Positions 38,149 through 48,308 of a DNA stretch of 64,000 nucleotides are shown here, piece after piece. The position numbers and the translations under genes are program-made. Every line of letters begins with the position of its first letter. Position 1 is the stretch's first letter. The notes below the pieces were generated by a model. It did no database searches. It was not told the DNA's origin and saw only the letters and a list, made by a program, of their open reading frames with translations. This stretch comes from Komagataella phaffii GS115 (lineage: Eukaryota; Ascomycota; Pichiomycetes; Pichiales; Pichiaceae), in assembly GCF_000027005.1 (NCBI RefSeq), contig NC_012964.1, positions 1,302,001-1,366,000 on the forward strand, in the 5' to 3' direction.

Positions 38149-40107
38149 CTAGTCGTTGTGTTCAAGTTTGACATGCTCTATCTTACCAACATTTCCATTT
38201 CCATGATTGGAAACTCCATCCAATAGATTTTTGAAGGAATCTGGCCTGTAACGAGGAAGATCCTTAGCAGTATACTCTGTGGTTGATTCGTTCCTCTGGA
38301 TAGCTTCCCATTCCTTCATATGAAGATTTACACTTTCACGGGTAATGATCCAATCTTGTCGGACTTCTTCAAATCCACAAGCTCCTTCCAAGGTCAATAC
38401 TCCATCTTCGTCGTATTCAACCCCTCCATGAGCACTCAGGTAATCTTCAAATTCCTCATAAGTGCAGTATTTCTTTTTTTGTACCCACATTTTCCAGTCA
38501 TCATGCCATTCATGGTCTGCCAGTTCTGTGTTTATCAGTACTTTATCTCCATAGTTTCTAAGCAGGGTATCTTCAATGTCTTTAACGGTGTAGGATCGAG
38601 AACCTTCGAATATTGTTCTCCTCAATGGGAGAATATCTCTAGTAAGGTACCAATTACCGTTCTTGTCGGCCAGAGCCAGATTCTTAGGGTTTTCTTTCAC
38701 ACCATCTCTAACCCAGTCAGGATATATTCCGTGCATAGCTGAAATTGCACTGAGGTCGATGTAGGTACCCCTCTTAACGTCCACAAAACGACCATCAATA
38801 TGGTTACCACCTCTTGTCTTCTTCGTGAACCAAGGAGAAATAGTCAGTAAATAGGTTCCATATCCATCGTGGGGGTTCTCTATTATTAGTGTGTTGTTAT
38901 GGTGATGAGCCATTCTTGCCATCTCCGCCATGGGCATTATGGCATCGATGTCCGAATCCCAAGGGTGGTTATTTCCATTGTAATACCATCCAATTAAGTT
39001 ACCATAAAAGAACCAAACAACATAACCGTGCTGTCTTGCAAACAAGAAAAACGCCTTATTCATGTGATGCACTGAAGAATGGATTTCTCTTGGTAAGACC
39101 ATTCCACTGAAAAATGGGAAGTGTAAGTGATGGGACTGTAATCCAGGGTCGTTTTCAACGTAATTCACAGGAAAATAAACACTTGCATCTGAAGGCAATG
39201 TTTGAATCCCGTGTTGCAGTCCTTCCTGATAGAATATGTCTTCCAGCTTTGGTTCTTTGATTTGCTCTACCTTTGCCAGTTCTTCTGTGGCATTGAACTT
39301 GAAATCTTCATCTGAAGCATCAAGTTCCTCAGGGAAGGGAGGATCCCAAGCAGGCAACCCTTTGGAATCATAGATTTCATCCAACGCATCAACCTCCTCT
39401 ATGAGATTGAGACTACTGAATTCGTTAAGTCCACCTTGTTTCTGATGGAAAATGCTCCAGAGACCCTCATTGGATAGTTTTTCCTTTTCGGTTACCAAGA
39501 GTTCAAAATAGCCCTTGTTTGACATATAGACGATCTTTTGAGGAATCGTTCTGTATTTGTAGACTTCCACGTTACTGTGAAGAATATGTGCGGTGTAGGG
39601 AGAAAAATCTTCCAAATCATTAACAAGTATTGCTTGGAGCTGCTCGTAAGAAATTGCATTTTCTCCTTGTCTCTTGTTGTAATTGTCGAAGGCGTCCCAA
39701 AAGGTTGATGCAATTCCCAAACTTAACCAGTCATCCCAGTGGAAAGAAACCTCCAGGGGCGGAATATCATTCAGGTCGGTACCTTGTGGAAGCTCCGAAT
39801 ACTGATCTTGAAGGCTTCGAAGGTATGCAGCTACAGGCAACCTTGGATCAAAGCGTTCAGTTCTTCTATTGAGATTCTTAGCAAAGGGCAAGACTGCTTC
39901 CTCATCAAAAAGCTTGACTTTATTTGTTACCCTTTGAAGTAGTTGATAATTAACATCAGACTCAACCAAATGATTGATGTTATCCAAACTATGCAACAGG
40001 TGGTTCAAAAAATACGCAGTCAGTAGTAGCATCATATACATGACATACTCCACCGTATTGAAGGTATTTATCGAACCAAACAAGTTCTTTGACGTTTCTT
40101 TGAACAT
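38149..40107 (-). CDS. MNN4/PNO1-family mannosylphosphorylation protein, LicD domain (copy 1)
   Basis: Golgi type II protein of the family that promotes transfer of mannose phosphate to N-glycans. The open frame continues upstream only to TTG, so the ATG at 40107 gives 652 residues with one membrane anchor near the start (about 22-38, VMYMMLLLTAYFLNHLL). The LicD domain lies around 355-480: VWFFYGNLIGWYYNGNNHPW, then DSDIDA with the D-x-D and IDGRFVDVKRGTYIDLSAI. No Lys-Glu repeat like that of S. cerevisiae Mnn4 is present. It is paralogous to the gene at 59966-62257. Whether it is the transferase or a regulator is not established. Confidence 0.85.
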   Translation of the reverse strand: MFKETSKNLFGSINTFNTVEYVMYMMLLLTAYFLNHLLHSLDNINHLVESDVNYQLLQRVTNKVKLFDEEAVLPFAKNLNRRTERFDPRLPVAAYLRSLQDQYSELPQGTDLNDIPPLEVSFHWDDWLSLGIASTFWDAFDNYNKRQGENAISYEQLQAILVNDLEDFSPYTAHILHSNVEVYKYRTIPQKIVYMSNKGYFELLVTEKEKLSNEGLWSIFHQKQGGLNEFSSLNLIEEVDALDEIYDSKGLPAWDPPFPEELDASDEDFKFNATEELAKVEQIKEPKLEDIFYQEGLQHGIQTLPSDASVYFPVNYVENDPGLQSHHLHFPFFSGMVLPREIHSSVHHMNKAFFLFARQHGYVVWFFYGNLIGWYYNGNNHPWDSDIDAIMPMAEMARMAHHHNNTLIIENPHDGYGTYLLTISPWFTKKTRGGNHIDGRFVDVKRGTYIDLSAISAMHGIYPDWVRDGVKENPKNLALADKNGNWYLTRDILPLRRTIFEGSRSYTVKDIEDTLLRNYGDKVLINTELADHEWHDDWKMWVQKKKYCTYEEFEDYLSAHGGVEYDEDGVLTLEGACGFEEVRQDWIITRESVNLHMKEWEAIQRNESTTEYTAKDLPRYRPDSFKNLLDGVSNHGNGNVGKIEHVKLEHND

Positions 40108-40506
40108 GGCGAACTTTTCTGGGTCGAAGTCAAGAGTAAATGATTTAGCAATGAGGAGCAATAAGCGTGATGAAGTCGTGTGATCTCTAGCTGGAATGAC
40201 AATTTTTTTCCAACCCTACAGTAATGCCGCCTCATATTGTTGTACAGCAATGGAATTGGTAGAGGTTTTGAGACCAGTTAAATGTAAGGATAGGGCTAAC
40301 GAGAGATTTCATGCAAGGCACACAACATAAACAATTTCAACTAAAACGCGGTAAATTTCATACATACAAGCAAGATTATGTGCTATATAGAACTGCGTAT
40401 GAAATAAGATTACTGGCTGGCAGCAAGTTCTTTATACTGCAATTATGCGTACCAAAAGGAGTGAGGAGGGGCAGAGAGGTAAATTTGAGGGCTCTCTCTT
40501 GCCTGA
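40108..40506. promoter_or_regulatory. Upstream region of MNN4-like copy 1, 3' of SSY5
   Basis: 399 bp holding the MNN4-like promoter and the SSY5 terminator, both genes being on the minus strand. A plus-strand open frame beginning at ATG 40311 (110 codons) is antisense to SSY5 for most of its length and lacks coding character. No RNA gene or repeat seen. Confidence 0.4.
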
Positions 40507-43084
40507 CTAGTCGGAATCACTATGCATATGCAGTTGTTCCAAATCACTCAATTCGTGTTCTCCTTCAGTGTCCACATCCCCATCTTCGCAACCCGCTACA
40601 CACCATTCTACATTGGTCACTCGTTGAAGTCTTTGTAGAATAGATGTCATTGGAGTGAACAAACCAAACTGTTTGAACTCACCGTCGTAAGAATGAATCA
40701 TACCAACTACCCCAAGCCCTGTAGTAGAAGTCTCCTGTTTAAGACCGTGGAAATCGAAAATGCTCATCGTAGCTTCACCTAGCTTTTCAGTGAATGACTG
40801 GTACTCCCTAACATCTTGTAGCTTGGAAAGAATCCATGCGCCTGAGTCTCCAGCTGAGGCAAAACCCACACCATTGTTGTCAATTGATTCGGCGTTGCTG
40901 TTTCCTCCAAGCTTTTGAGAGTAATTAGAGGATCGAACCACAAATTTGGAGCTTTGCAACTTTCCTTCGTTCCAGTATACTAACCTGACGCCGTTCAGGT
41001 TACCAGATGTATATTTGGTAGTAGATCCGTACTTGAACACTTTCAGACCGCCTGCACAGGTGGTTCCACCTCCTCCAGCCCTTTTATCCAAGGTGTCAAG
41101 GTCGATGACTTTTTTCACATACAAATTGCTCATGATCAATGAGGGATCGTACTCGTTGTAGGAAACATCGTCTCCTAAGTGATTGGAAACTCTAAGAGTT
41201 TTGTCTTTAGTGTCAAGTTTCACAATGGCCAGATCTGATAGCTCTCCTGATTCCTCATCTATAACTCGTTCAGCCCACGTTACTTTTCCAAAATCTTTTG
41301 AGGGTAAATTTCTCTTGATCTTGAGTTTTCGGTACTTGTTATCAGAGTCTAAAGGTAATTTTTGAAGGAACACCAATTGCTGGGGAGGGAACAGAACATT
41401 GATATCTTCTACCACACGGTTATAAGCCTGGTATTCTTCACTGTACTCCTGGTATCGATTTCGTTCTTGGTATAGGGCTTTTCGATACAAGTTGATTAAA
41501 ACTGCCGACGGAACTGCAATTCTGCTCGTGTCTGAAGCAGACGTTATATTTGAGGTTGCTTTGCCGCTGGTGTCTAGTAAAACATGAGCACAAGTGATGG
41601 CAAAAGTACTATTCAAATCCGACAGAAGCTTCTCATTTTTAGTGTCTTTGGGAATCTTGGGGTATAAATATCCTCCCAGCGTCCCTGAAAGTCCACTAGA
41701 CTCACATGTAGATATACTCATGCTAATGGGAGGAAGTAACGAGTTGCTAATCCTAAATGGTGCTTTGAATTTGGTAGCTGCAGGTTTGATTGCGTTTTGC
41801 TGACACATGAAATGCATGTCCTCGGACATACCATGGAATAAGTTGACGATCTTGATGTGTTCCTTGCTCACTTGAGGAAAGCCATATATAAATGTTAGTA
41901 TGGACAAACTGGGCTCTCCAAATCCTCTCAAGACGGGGGCAACAAAGGCTCCCTCTTGATCAGAAATTCCACTTCCCTCACTGGCGAGCTGTTCCATGAT
42001 CATGTTTATTTTGTCCTGGTTCGGTAAAGGCTGAGATGTACAGCCGATAGGAAACAGACAAGGAGTTAGTTGCTTGGAGTTGGATAATTTCAACTTGACC
42101 ATCAATTCTAGGGATTTTGAAAGAATCAAACTTCGGGAATGACGATAGACTTCATCTCTGAGTATCACATCTATCAACAGAAGAATACTTTTAACGAACT
42201 TTCTGAGCCCTAGACTTTCGATGGTGCAAAATTGTCTTGGAGGCAGGAACTTCAGTCTTTCATTTCTTCCAATTTGGGCTATTGTCGAATCAATATACTC
42301 AATAATCATCAGCGACGCCCGCGTACAATTGATGATCGATTGATTGATTTGTAGAACGACGCTCAGGACATTGGATGCCAATATACGCAATTGTTTCTCT
42401 ATCGTTTCGATGAGTTCATCAGTGGTTAATGATCCCGGGACACTAGTAGATGTAGTCGCAATCCTATTGGATGACAGTTGCTGCGATGATTGTTGTTCTG
42501 CTAAAGATTGGTCGTAAAGGGAGGAATTGTTGGAGAACGGTAAAGAGGTTACAGACACTTCCTCCTCTATTATGAAATTAGAATTTATTGCAGATGATAC
42601 CATAGAAGAGGTTCGGTTCTTCAAACGACTACTCTTAGCAGAGTGTGCCATTTCTTCCTCACCTTCAATCCTCTCATCCTGATCCTCCATTTCTTCTTCT
42701 ATTAGAACCCGTAGAGGTCTCCCCAAACTTGAAATACTTGTTCCAGTTCCAAAATACCGCTTGCGGTCTCCGGTGTTTGAACTTGGATTGGACGAAATAT
42801 TTGTAGAAGCAGAGCTGTTGTATTTACTGAACAGAGAATTAGGATTCGAATTATAGCCATACTGAAAACTGCTTTTTGTAGTCGATGTCGTTTTGGTATC
42901 GTCAGCTCCAGCTGTTTGCTGAGTCACTTGAGGCCTTAGTTCATTAGATTCTATCACATTTTCGGCCGTCGCGTCGCTACTGGAGGACTCAGCAGCAAAA
43001 GTTTCATCAGTTGATGCTGGGTTCAGTTCTTGTAAGTCTTCTTCGCTCTTTTTTCTTGCTCCAAGGAGTTATCAATCGTCTCAT
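40507..43084 (-). CDS. SSY5: Ssy5 endoprotease of the SPS amino-acid sensor; frame broken near the 5' end
   Basis: Serine protease that, after amino-acid sensing by Ssy1-Ptr3, trims Stp1/2 to release them to the nucleus. The long frame reads about 816 residues from GTG at 42957, and runs open to 43068 without an ATG. It has the trypsin-fold triad: FAITCAHVLLDTS (His), SDLAIVKLD (Asp) and ASAGDSGAWILSKL (Ser, about residue 700), plus SISDQEGAFVAPVLRGFG in the prodomain. A different frame begins with ATG at 43084 and reads MRRLITPWSKK to a run of six A (plus-strand T at 43049-43054); deleting one base there continues as KSEEDLQELN, giving KKKSEE like the KKKNEE of yeast Ssy5. An intron is an alternative. 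Confidence 0.82.
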
Positions 43085-43294
43085 TTGAGGATAAGATAGA
43101 TTAGAACTTGACCAAAATAAAATAATATTAATGCCATATCGTTGAAATTCGCGGATATGCAAAGAAGCTTTTCTATGTAAGACTGATGAGAGAGTACCAA
43201 ATATGCTGAACAGCTACGTTCATATTTACGAGGCTCAATGTAATATACCAAAATTCATCGGACTTGGTAGTCAAAGTTGATTTTACATCTAGGT

Positions 43295-43495
43295 ATGGAG
43301 TGGCTTGCTACATTTCTTGAGCGGTCGGCCAGTCTAACTAATCGAGCTAGTCCAACATCTGAACACCATTTGTTCATCCCATCATCCATTATTTTTGACA
43401 ATGATAATGGTCCAGATCTACCAGGCCTACAAACCTTAAACCTTCAGGATGTCAATGCGCCATTTTTCGACGAGCAGGGTTTCGTTTATCTTTAA
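43295..43495 (+). CDS. Candidate 66-residue ORF overlapping the ATP10 start
   Basis: ATG at 43295 opens 66 codons ending at 43493-43495, overlapping the first 47 bases of ATP10 in another frame. The product starts MEWLATFLERSASLTNRASP and has an acidic, hydrophobic C-terminus (NDNGPDLPGLQTL and FFDEQGFVYL). No family recognised. It may be a real small protein or an overlapping upstream ORF that limits ATP10 translation, or chance. Confidence 0.3.
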   Translation: MEWLATFLERSASLTNRASPTSEHHLFIPSSIIFDNDNGPDLPGLQTLNLQDVNAPFFDEQGFVYL

Positions 43496-44309
43496 GTTGG
43501 GATCAACGCTGAACAATATCAAACCAGAACCTTTCAAAGTGGTCCAGGTGACTAAACCAGTGGGGTTATTTACAAAGCCTGAGATTATCCCACTTGCACA
43601 GTTAAATAACCACAAGTCGCCAAGTAAGACTTCCGAGTTTTGGGCTGAGTTTAAATCACTATTCAATAAAGAGAAAAGAGAAGCAAAGCGACTAGAACTA
43701 GAAGAGGAAATGAGAAAAGGGGGGTTGTATGATATGCATACTTATAGAGTCACTAAAGGCAAAGTGTTTCTTTCTCCCATCTCGTATTTTAAAGACTCAA
43801 AATCCCTTTACTTCCCCAATTTAGTAGTGACTAATTTGAAAAATGAAACATCTCAATTGGCTGATGTCTTCAAAAATAAGGTAACCGTTCTGAAAATCCA
43901 TAGTACGCAAGAAGGGTTCGACATTACCAAAGAGTACTTCAGCATCAAGAATTCGACTGACAACTATCTGACAGAATCTGGGTATCAAATATTGAATCAG
44001 GAGTTTGATAATGTTCAAATTGCAGAGCTGAATCTTATAGAAAACGGTTTAAAAGGTCTGATCTCAAAGCTCTCCCTTGGCCATCTTAGAAAAATAATCC
44101 CGGCCTCAAGACATGACTCTTACTTTTCAGCCAAGAGATCGTTGTTACCAATGAAGTTACGAGAGGATATATTTTTGAGAAATTTATATACAGGGTACGT
44201 TTACGTGGTCGACCAGGAGGGCAAGATTAGGTGGCTGGGATGTGGAAAGCCTACTGAAAAGGACCATGAAATGTTATGGAAGGCTGTTAAGGGAGTCTCG
44301 GCTGAATAA
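43449..44309 (+). CDS. ATP10: Mitochondrial ATP synthase assembly factor Atp10
   Basis: Inner-membrane-associated chaperone for Atp6 in F0 assembly. The 286-residue product begins with a basic, Ser-rich presequence (MSMRHFSTSRVSFIFK). Family features are KPVGLFTKPEI (36-46), FWAEFKSLFNKEKREAKRLE, RVTKGKVFLSPISYFKDSKS followed by LYFPNLV (the LYFPN block is strongly conserved), and the C-terminal thioredoxin-like GYVYVVDQEGKIRWLGCGKP. Yeast Atp10 has 279 residues. Overlapped at its start by a 66-codon ORF in another frame. Convergent with SKI2, 32 bp between stops. Confidence 0.88.
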   Translation: MSMRHFSTSRVSFIFKLGSTLNNIKPEPFKVVQVTKPVGLFTKPEIIPLAQLNNHKSPSKTSEFWAEFKSLFNKEKREAKRLELEEEMRKGGLYDMHTYRVTKGKVFLSPISYFKDSKSLYFPNLVVTNLKNETSQLADVFKNKVTVLKIHSTQEGFDITKEYFSIKNSTDNYLTESGYQILNQEFDNVQIAELNLIENGLKGLISKLSLGHLRKIIPASRHDSYFSAKRSLLPMKLREDIFLRNLYTGYVYVVDQEGKIRWLGCGKPTEKDHEMLWKAVKGVSAE

Positions 44310-44341
44310 ACTAGTCACACACAGTATCTATTCATTTCTTT

Positions 44342-47300
44342 CTAGAGATAAAGGGAAGCACAAAATACAATGTCCCTTTTTATCTTTTCTTGGGCCTCAG
44401 ACATTTTATCATGCAATGCTGAATCACCAATAATTAATGCAGCAGATTTCACCTCTCTGCAAACTTCATCTAATCTGGTAATAACTCTAACAATTGTGCC
44501 CTCAGCTTCAGATGAGAGTTTCATAATGTCACTGAAAGAAGTTCCTTTTGCCCATTCGTAGACGACGTTAACCAGATTGAAACGTTTTGCTTCCAAAAAT
44601 GACTCTTCTTCAGCACTCAAGGAGACTTGCTTGTCTTGAAATATCTCTAAAAGATGGCTCACGATGTCTCTAATTTTTGCTTTTCCCTTTTCAAGTCGGG
44701 GAGTTAATGCTGGCTCTTCATCATCCCGAGTTCTACCTTCATAAACAAACGCACTAAGTAAAGCTACAATCTCTTCTGGGTCAAAATCAGCCAGGAAATT
44801 ATCCAGCAGTAGTTCGGTCAGAGCCAGCTCCCATCCTGAGTTAATTTCACAGGCAATCCTTCCCTTCAGTACAACATTCAAGTGATCATCGACAAATTCA
44901 AGTTCGTTTAGTACTTTTAATCTTTGTTCGTAATCTGGTAGTAAGGTCATGTTGTCGTCTGAAACAAGGGACTTCAAAGTTATCAACCTCGATCTCAAGC
45001 TATCTAAGTCTTTGATTTGAATATAGTGTTCTCTCAACGAAGGGCACTGAATGACTGGCGCATTGGCAATGATCTTTCTATAGTCTTGTATCTTTTTATA
45101 GAGATCATTTTGAGGAATGGTGAGAGATGCAGACCAATTGTACTCTTCAAACTTCTTGTAAAAATGAAGCAGTTGGAGTATTTGCTCTTCAGCTTTCTCT
45201 ATTGATTCAGGCTCCATTCGAATGATTGATTTCAACAAAACTTGCAGGACAAACCTTGTTACGTACTGAACTTTGTTGAAGGGAATTGTTGTAAATCTGA
45301 AATTACCTTTGAATTTCCATTTCGGAATCGTGTTCTTGATAAAAGATGGTGACTCGGGGATATATGGAAGTCCAGTGTTGTTCTCCTCACATCTTTCTAT
45401 GTCAAAGACAAGAGCCACGAACAGAGAGTCTGACATCTTGATGTCATACAAAAAGGCAGGAGCCGGAAAACCATCAGCATCCGTATAAATAAAGAGCATG
45501 CCTCTTCTGAACCTCTTACGGTGAAGTGGAATTTCCAAAGAAAGTCGAATTAACTCACCAGTCAGTTTCGTGTAATCACATATTGCAGTCGAAAATTCTT
45601 TTAATTTGGCTGGATCGCATTCTTGACATCCCGCTTGGCTGATCTCTGCTATCTTCTTCTGCAGTTCTATAATTTCTTTCTCATTCTCTTTCAAGCCGCT
45701 TTGGGTAGTATTTTCACTGAATGAACGTTTGATCATTTCTTCCACCCTCAAAGCTTCAATTCTTAGAAGATTTAAAATCATGTTATATGTCAACCTGAAT
45801 TGAGACACAAGTTTTGTAGGAACACCAAGGGTAATTTGCTGGAATGGTTTGGACTCCAAGGGTTCATTATAAGACATAACAATGACAGTTCCAGTAGTAT
45901 CCAGACCACGTCGTCCGGCTCTTCCTGACATTTGCGTAAACTCGCCGGGAAGTAAATTTCTGAACCCCGTTCCGTCATGCTTCCGTAGTTCTGAGAAAAC
46001 CACTGTTCTAGTTGGAAGATTTAACCCCATTGCAAAAGTTTCAGTGGCAAATAGCACTTTGATTAAAGTTTTTGCAAATAAAATTTCAATCACTTCCTTC
46101 ATTATTGGCAATAATCCACCGTGATGGACAGCAATACCTCTACTTAACATTTCACGCATCTTCATAATTTGAGGAAGCTCTCTGTCTTCTTTTTTAAGTC
46201 GAGATACTGCTTTGTCAATGAACATATGAATACGGGATCTTTCGGAACCAGTACAGAAATTGACACCTTGAAGACTATCAGCGTACTCTTCACATCTAGC
46301 TTTGGAAAACACAAAGATTACCGAAGGAAGAAGATCATGGGATCTTAAATACTGAACAAGATTAGTCCAAGTCTTTTTGTTTGGGCCATCTCTTTTTGTA
46401 AATCTGGTACCCACATTGGCACTACCTCCTCTTCCACGAGAGGAAACAGTAGAACTAGACCCTCTACCGCCTCTAGAAGCACCTCTAGCATTTCCACGGC
46501 CCCCTCGGTTACCGGCCTGGGAACCTGTGACCTCCTTTTTAGGCTTCACTAAAACGTCACTATGGGCTTGAAAGTTCTTCTCCAAAAAGTTCCTGTTAGA
46601 ATCAACAACTTTAAAAAGATCGCTTTTTGCCCACACAAAAATTTCCAAAGGAATAGGTCTTTTTGGAGTGCTTATAACGTAAACATCTTTCTGCTTAGTT
46701 CTTCCAACCCATGAGGCAAACTCCATGGTGTTAGGCACAGTAGCAGAGAGCATGACAATTTTGACATGTTCTGGCAGCATAATAATAACTTCTTCCCAAA
46801 CCACCCCTCTGTCAATGTCATTAACATAATGAACCTCATCAAAAATGACAAATTCCACATCACGGATCACGTCTGCTCCTCTGTACAACATGGACCTTAA
46901 TATTTCAGTTGTCATAATCAAGCAGTTTGCTTCTTGGTTGATCTGAACGTCACCAGTAATCAAACCGACATCAATATCTTCAAAATCATGCTTGAAATCA
47001 CGAAATTTTTGATTGCTCAGAGCTTTGATAGGCGAAGTATAAATTGCCTTTGTCATATTTATATTGGCCATGGCAATCACATATTCTGCAACAACTGTTT
47101 TCCCAGCAGATGTGTGCGCAGCAACGAAAACTGAATCACCTTTCTCAAGATGATAGATTGCTTCTTGTTGAAATGTGTCAAGTTCAAATGGCCAAGTCCG
47201 TGCCATGTTTGGTACCAGCTCGTGGAAATTTTCTAATTTGTGATCCAAATCCACAAGGTGGGCCCATTGCCGAGCGGCTTGCGGCCGTTCTGTTTTCGGC

Positions 47301-48043
47301 CTCTTGCTAAAGCTAATATCAGAAGGTAATAAGGCATCGATTTCATCACCTTCTTGGATGGCATCTTCCTCAAGTGTCTCGGGGTCTAGTAATTCGACAT
47401 CGCCGGATGGTATTTGATTCTCCAAAGTTTCCTCATTAGACTCTGGTAACTTAGATAACTCATCAACCAATTCTGTATCACCCGCCTTCTCTAATTGGAG
47501 ACCTCTCTCAAATCCCAAGGGGATATCGAAAAGGCCCTGATCATCTCTATGCAATAGGTTGTTGATAGACTCTGTGTCTTTCACTGCTTTGCTAACTAAG
47601 CCACCAGGCAGGAAAGGCAAATTAGTAGTTTGTCCTCGTATCGAAGATCCATTTTCCGCTGGCTTTCTATGAAGACTGAAAGAGTTACTACTAGTTAGGT
47701 TATCTCCTGAAAGATCTAAGGCCTCTTCATATCCAACAATTTTTCCCTCGATACCCTTTCTCTTGAATTTTATTTTGGTTCTATCCATAAACGGTGGTAT
47801 CTTTACCAGTGCCTGATAAAACTTGAGCTTCTGATCTGATTCATCTGGTATTATTAGGAATTCCTTCAACAAATCCGGAGGAATCTGGTCAGATGGAGTT
47901 AAGTACTGTTTTTTAAGATCGTTAATTTCCTCTTCTTCCGTAACTGACGGAAACTGAAACTTTGTTTGAGTATCAGGAGGAAGATCAACCTTATTCAAAG
48001 ATAGATCATGTATCTCCTGTAGTATATCATCTATTTCCCTCAT
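44342..48043 (-). CDS. SKI2: Ski2 DEVH RNA helicase of the Ski complex
   Basis: 3'-5' RNA helicase that feeds mRNA to the cytoplasmic exosome with Ski3 and Ski8. The 1233-residue product has an acidic N-terminus, Walker A AAHTSAGKT (about 312), VIFDEVHYVND (DEVH, about 403), SATVPN, and MSGRAGRRGLD (motif VI). The insertion (arch) contains an RG-rich stretch GNRGGRGNARGASRGGRGSS (about 512-545), a basic surface that could touch RNA. The C-terminal DSHCT region ends with the helical bundle. Yeast Ski2 has 1287 residues. Start is the first ATG. Confidence 0.94.
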   Translation of the reverse strand: MREIDDILQEIHDLSLNKVDLPPDTQTKFQFPSVTEEEEINDLKKQYLTPSDQIPPDLLKEFLIIPDESDQKLKFYQALVKIPPFMDRTKIKFKRKGIEGKIVGYEEALDLSGDNLTSSNSFSLHRKPAENGSSIRGQTTNLPFLPGGLVSKAVKDTESINNLLHRDDQGLFDIPLGFERGLQLEKAGDTELVDELSKLPESNEETLENQIPSGDVELLDPETLEEDAIQEGDEIDALLPSDISFSKRPKTERPQAARQWAHLVDLDHKLENFHELVPNMARTWPFELDTFQQEAIYHLEKGDSVFVAAHTSAGKTVVAEYVIAMANINMTKAIYTSPIKALSNQKFRDFKHDFEDIDVGLITGDVQINQEANCLIMTTEILRSMLYRGADVIRDVEFVIFDEVHYVNDIDRGVVWEEVIIMLPEHVKIVMLSATVPNTMEFASWVGRTKQKDVYVISTPKRPIPLEIFVWAKSDLFKVVDSNRNFLEKNFQAHSDVLVKPKKEVTGSQAGNRGGRGNARGASRGGRGSSSTVSSRGRGGSANVGTRFTKRDGPNKKTWTNLVQYLRSHDLLPSVIFVFSKARCEEYADSLQGVNFCTGSERSRIHMFIDKAVSRLKKEDRELPQIMKMREMLSRGIAVHHGGLLPIMKEVIEILFAKTLIKVLFATETFAMGLNLPTRTVVFSELRKHDGTGFRNLLPGEFTQMSGRAGRRGLDTTGTVIVMSYNEPLESKPFQQITLGVPTKLVSQFRLTYNMILNLLRIEALRVEEMIKRSFSENTTQSGLKENEKEIIELQKKIAEISQAGCQECDPAKLKEFSTAICDYTKLTGELIRLSLEIPLHRKRFRRGMLFIYTDADGFPAPAFLYDIKMSDSLFVALVFDIERCEENNTGLPYIPESPSFIKNTIPKWKFKGNFRFTTIPFNKVQYVTRFVLQVLLKSIIRMEPESIEKAEEQILQLLHFYKKFEEYNWSASLTIPQNDLYKKIQDYRKIIANAPVIQCPSLREHYIQIKDLDSLRSRLITLKSLVSDDNMTLLPDYEQRLKVLNELEFVDDHLNVVLKGRIACEINSGWELALTELLLDNFLADFDPEEIVALLSAFVYEGRTRDDEEPALTPRLEKGKAKIRDIVSHLLEIFQDKQVSLSAEEESFLEAKRFNLVNVVYEWAKGTSFSDIMKLSSEAEGTIVRVITRLDEVCREVKSAALIIGDSALHDKMSEAQEKIKRDIVFCASLYL

Positions 48044-48308
48044 GAGTATCTGTGTAGAGATGAGGAATTCAATGAATGGTCAACATCGATCAAGATAGTT
48101 TCGCTAGAGTTTTAAGAGTTTGAGCGAAGTTCTTTTGAATACAATCTAAAAAATGAAGCAAGTTTGACGTACAAAGTTTTTGAAACGAGGCCCAACGCAG
48201 AATTAAAAAAGGATACTGAAGAATAGTCCAAATAGTCCTTGTGATGCAATCTGCATAATTTCCTGCCAACTACATCAGCTCCGTATAAGGCTTTTGCAAA
48301 CAGTCACG

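Noticed and set aside
40311..40643. 110-codon ORF antisense to SSY5
   Set aside because: Most of its length is antisense to the conserved SSY5 C-terminus; such shadows are expected.
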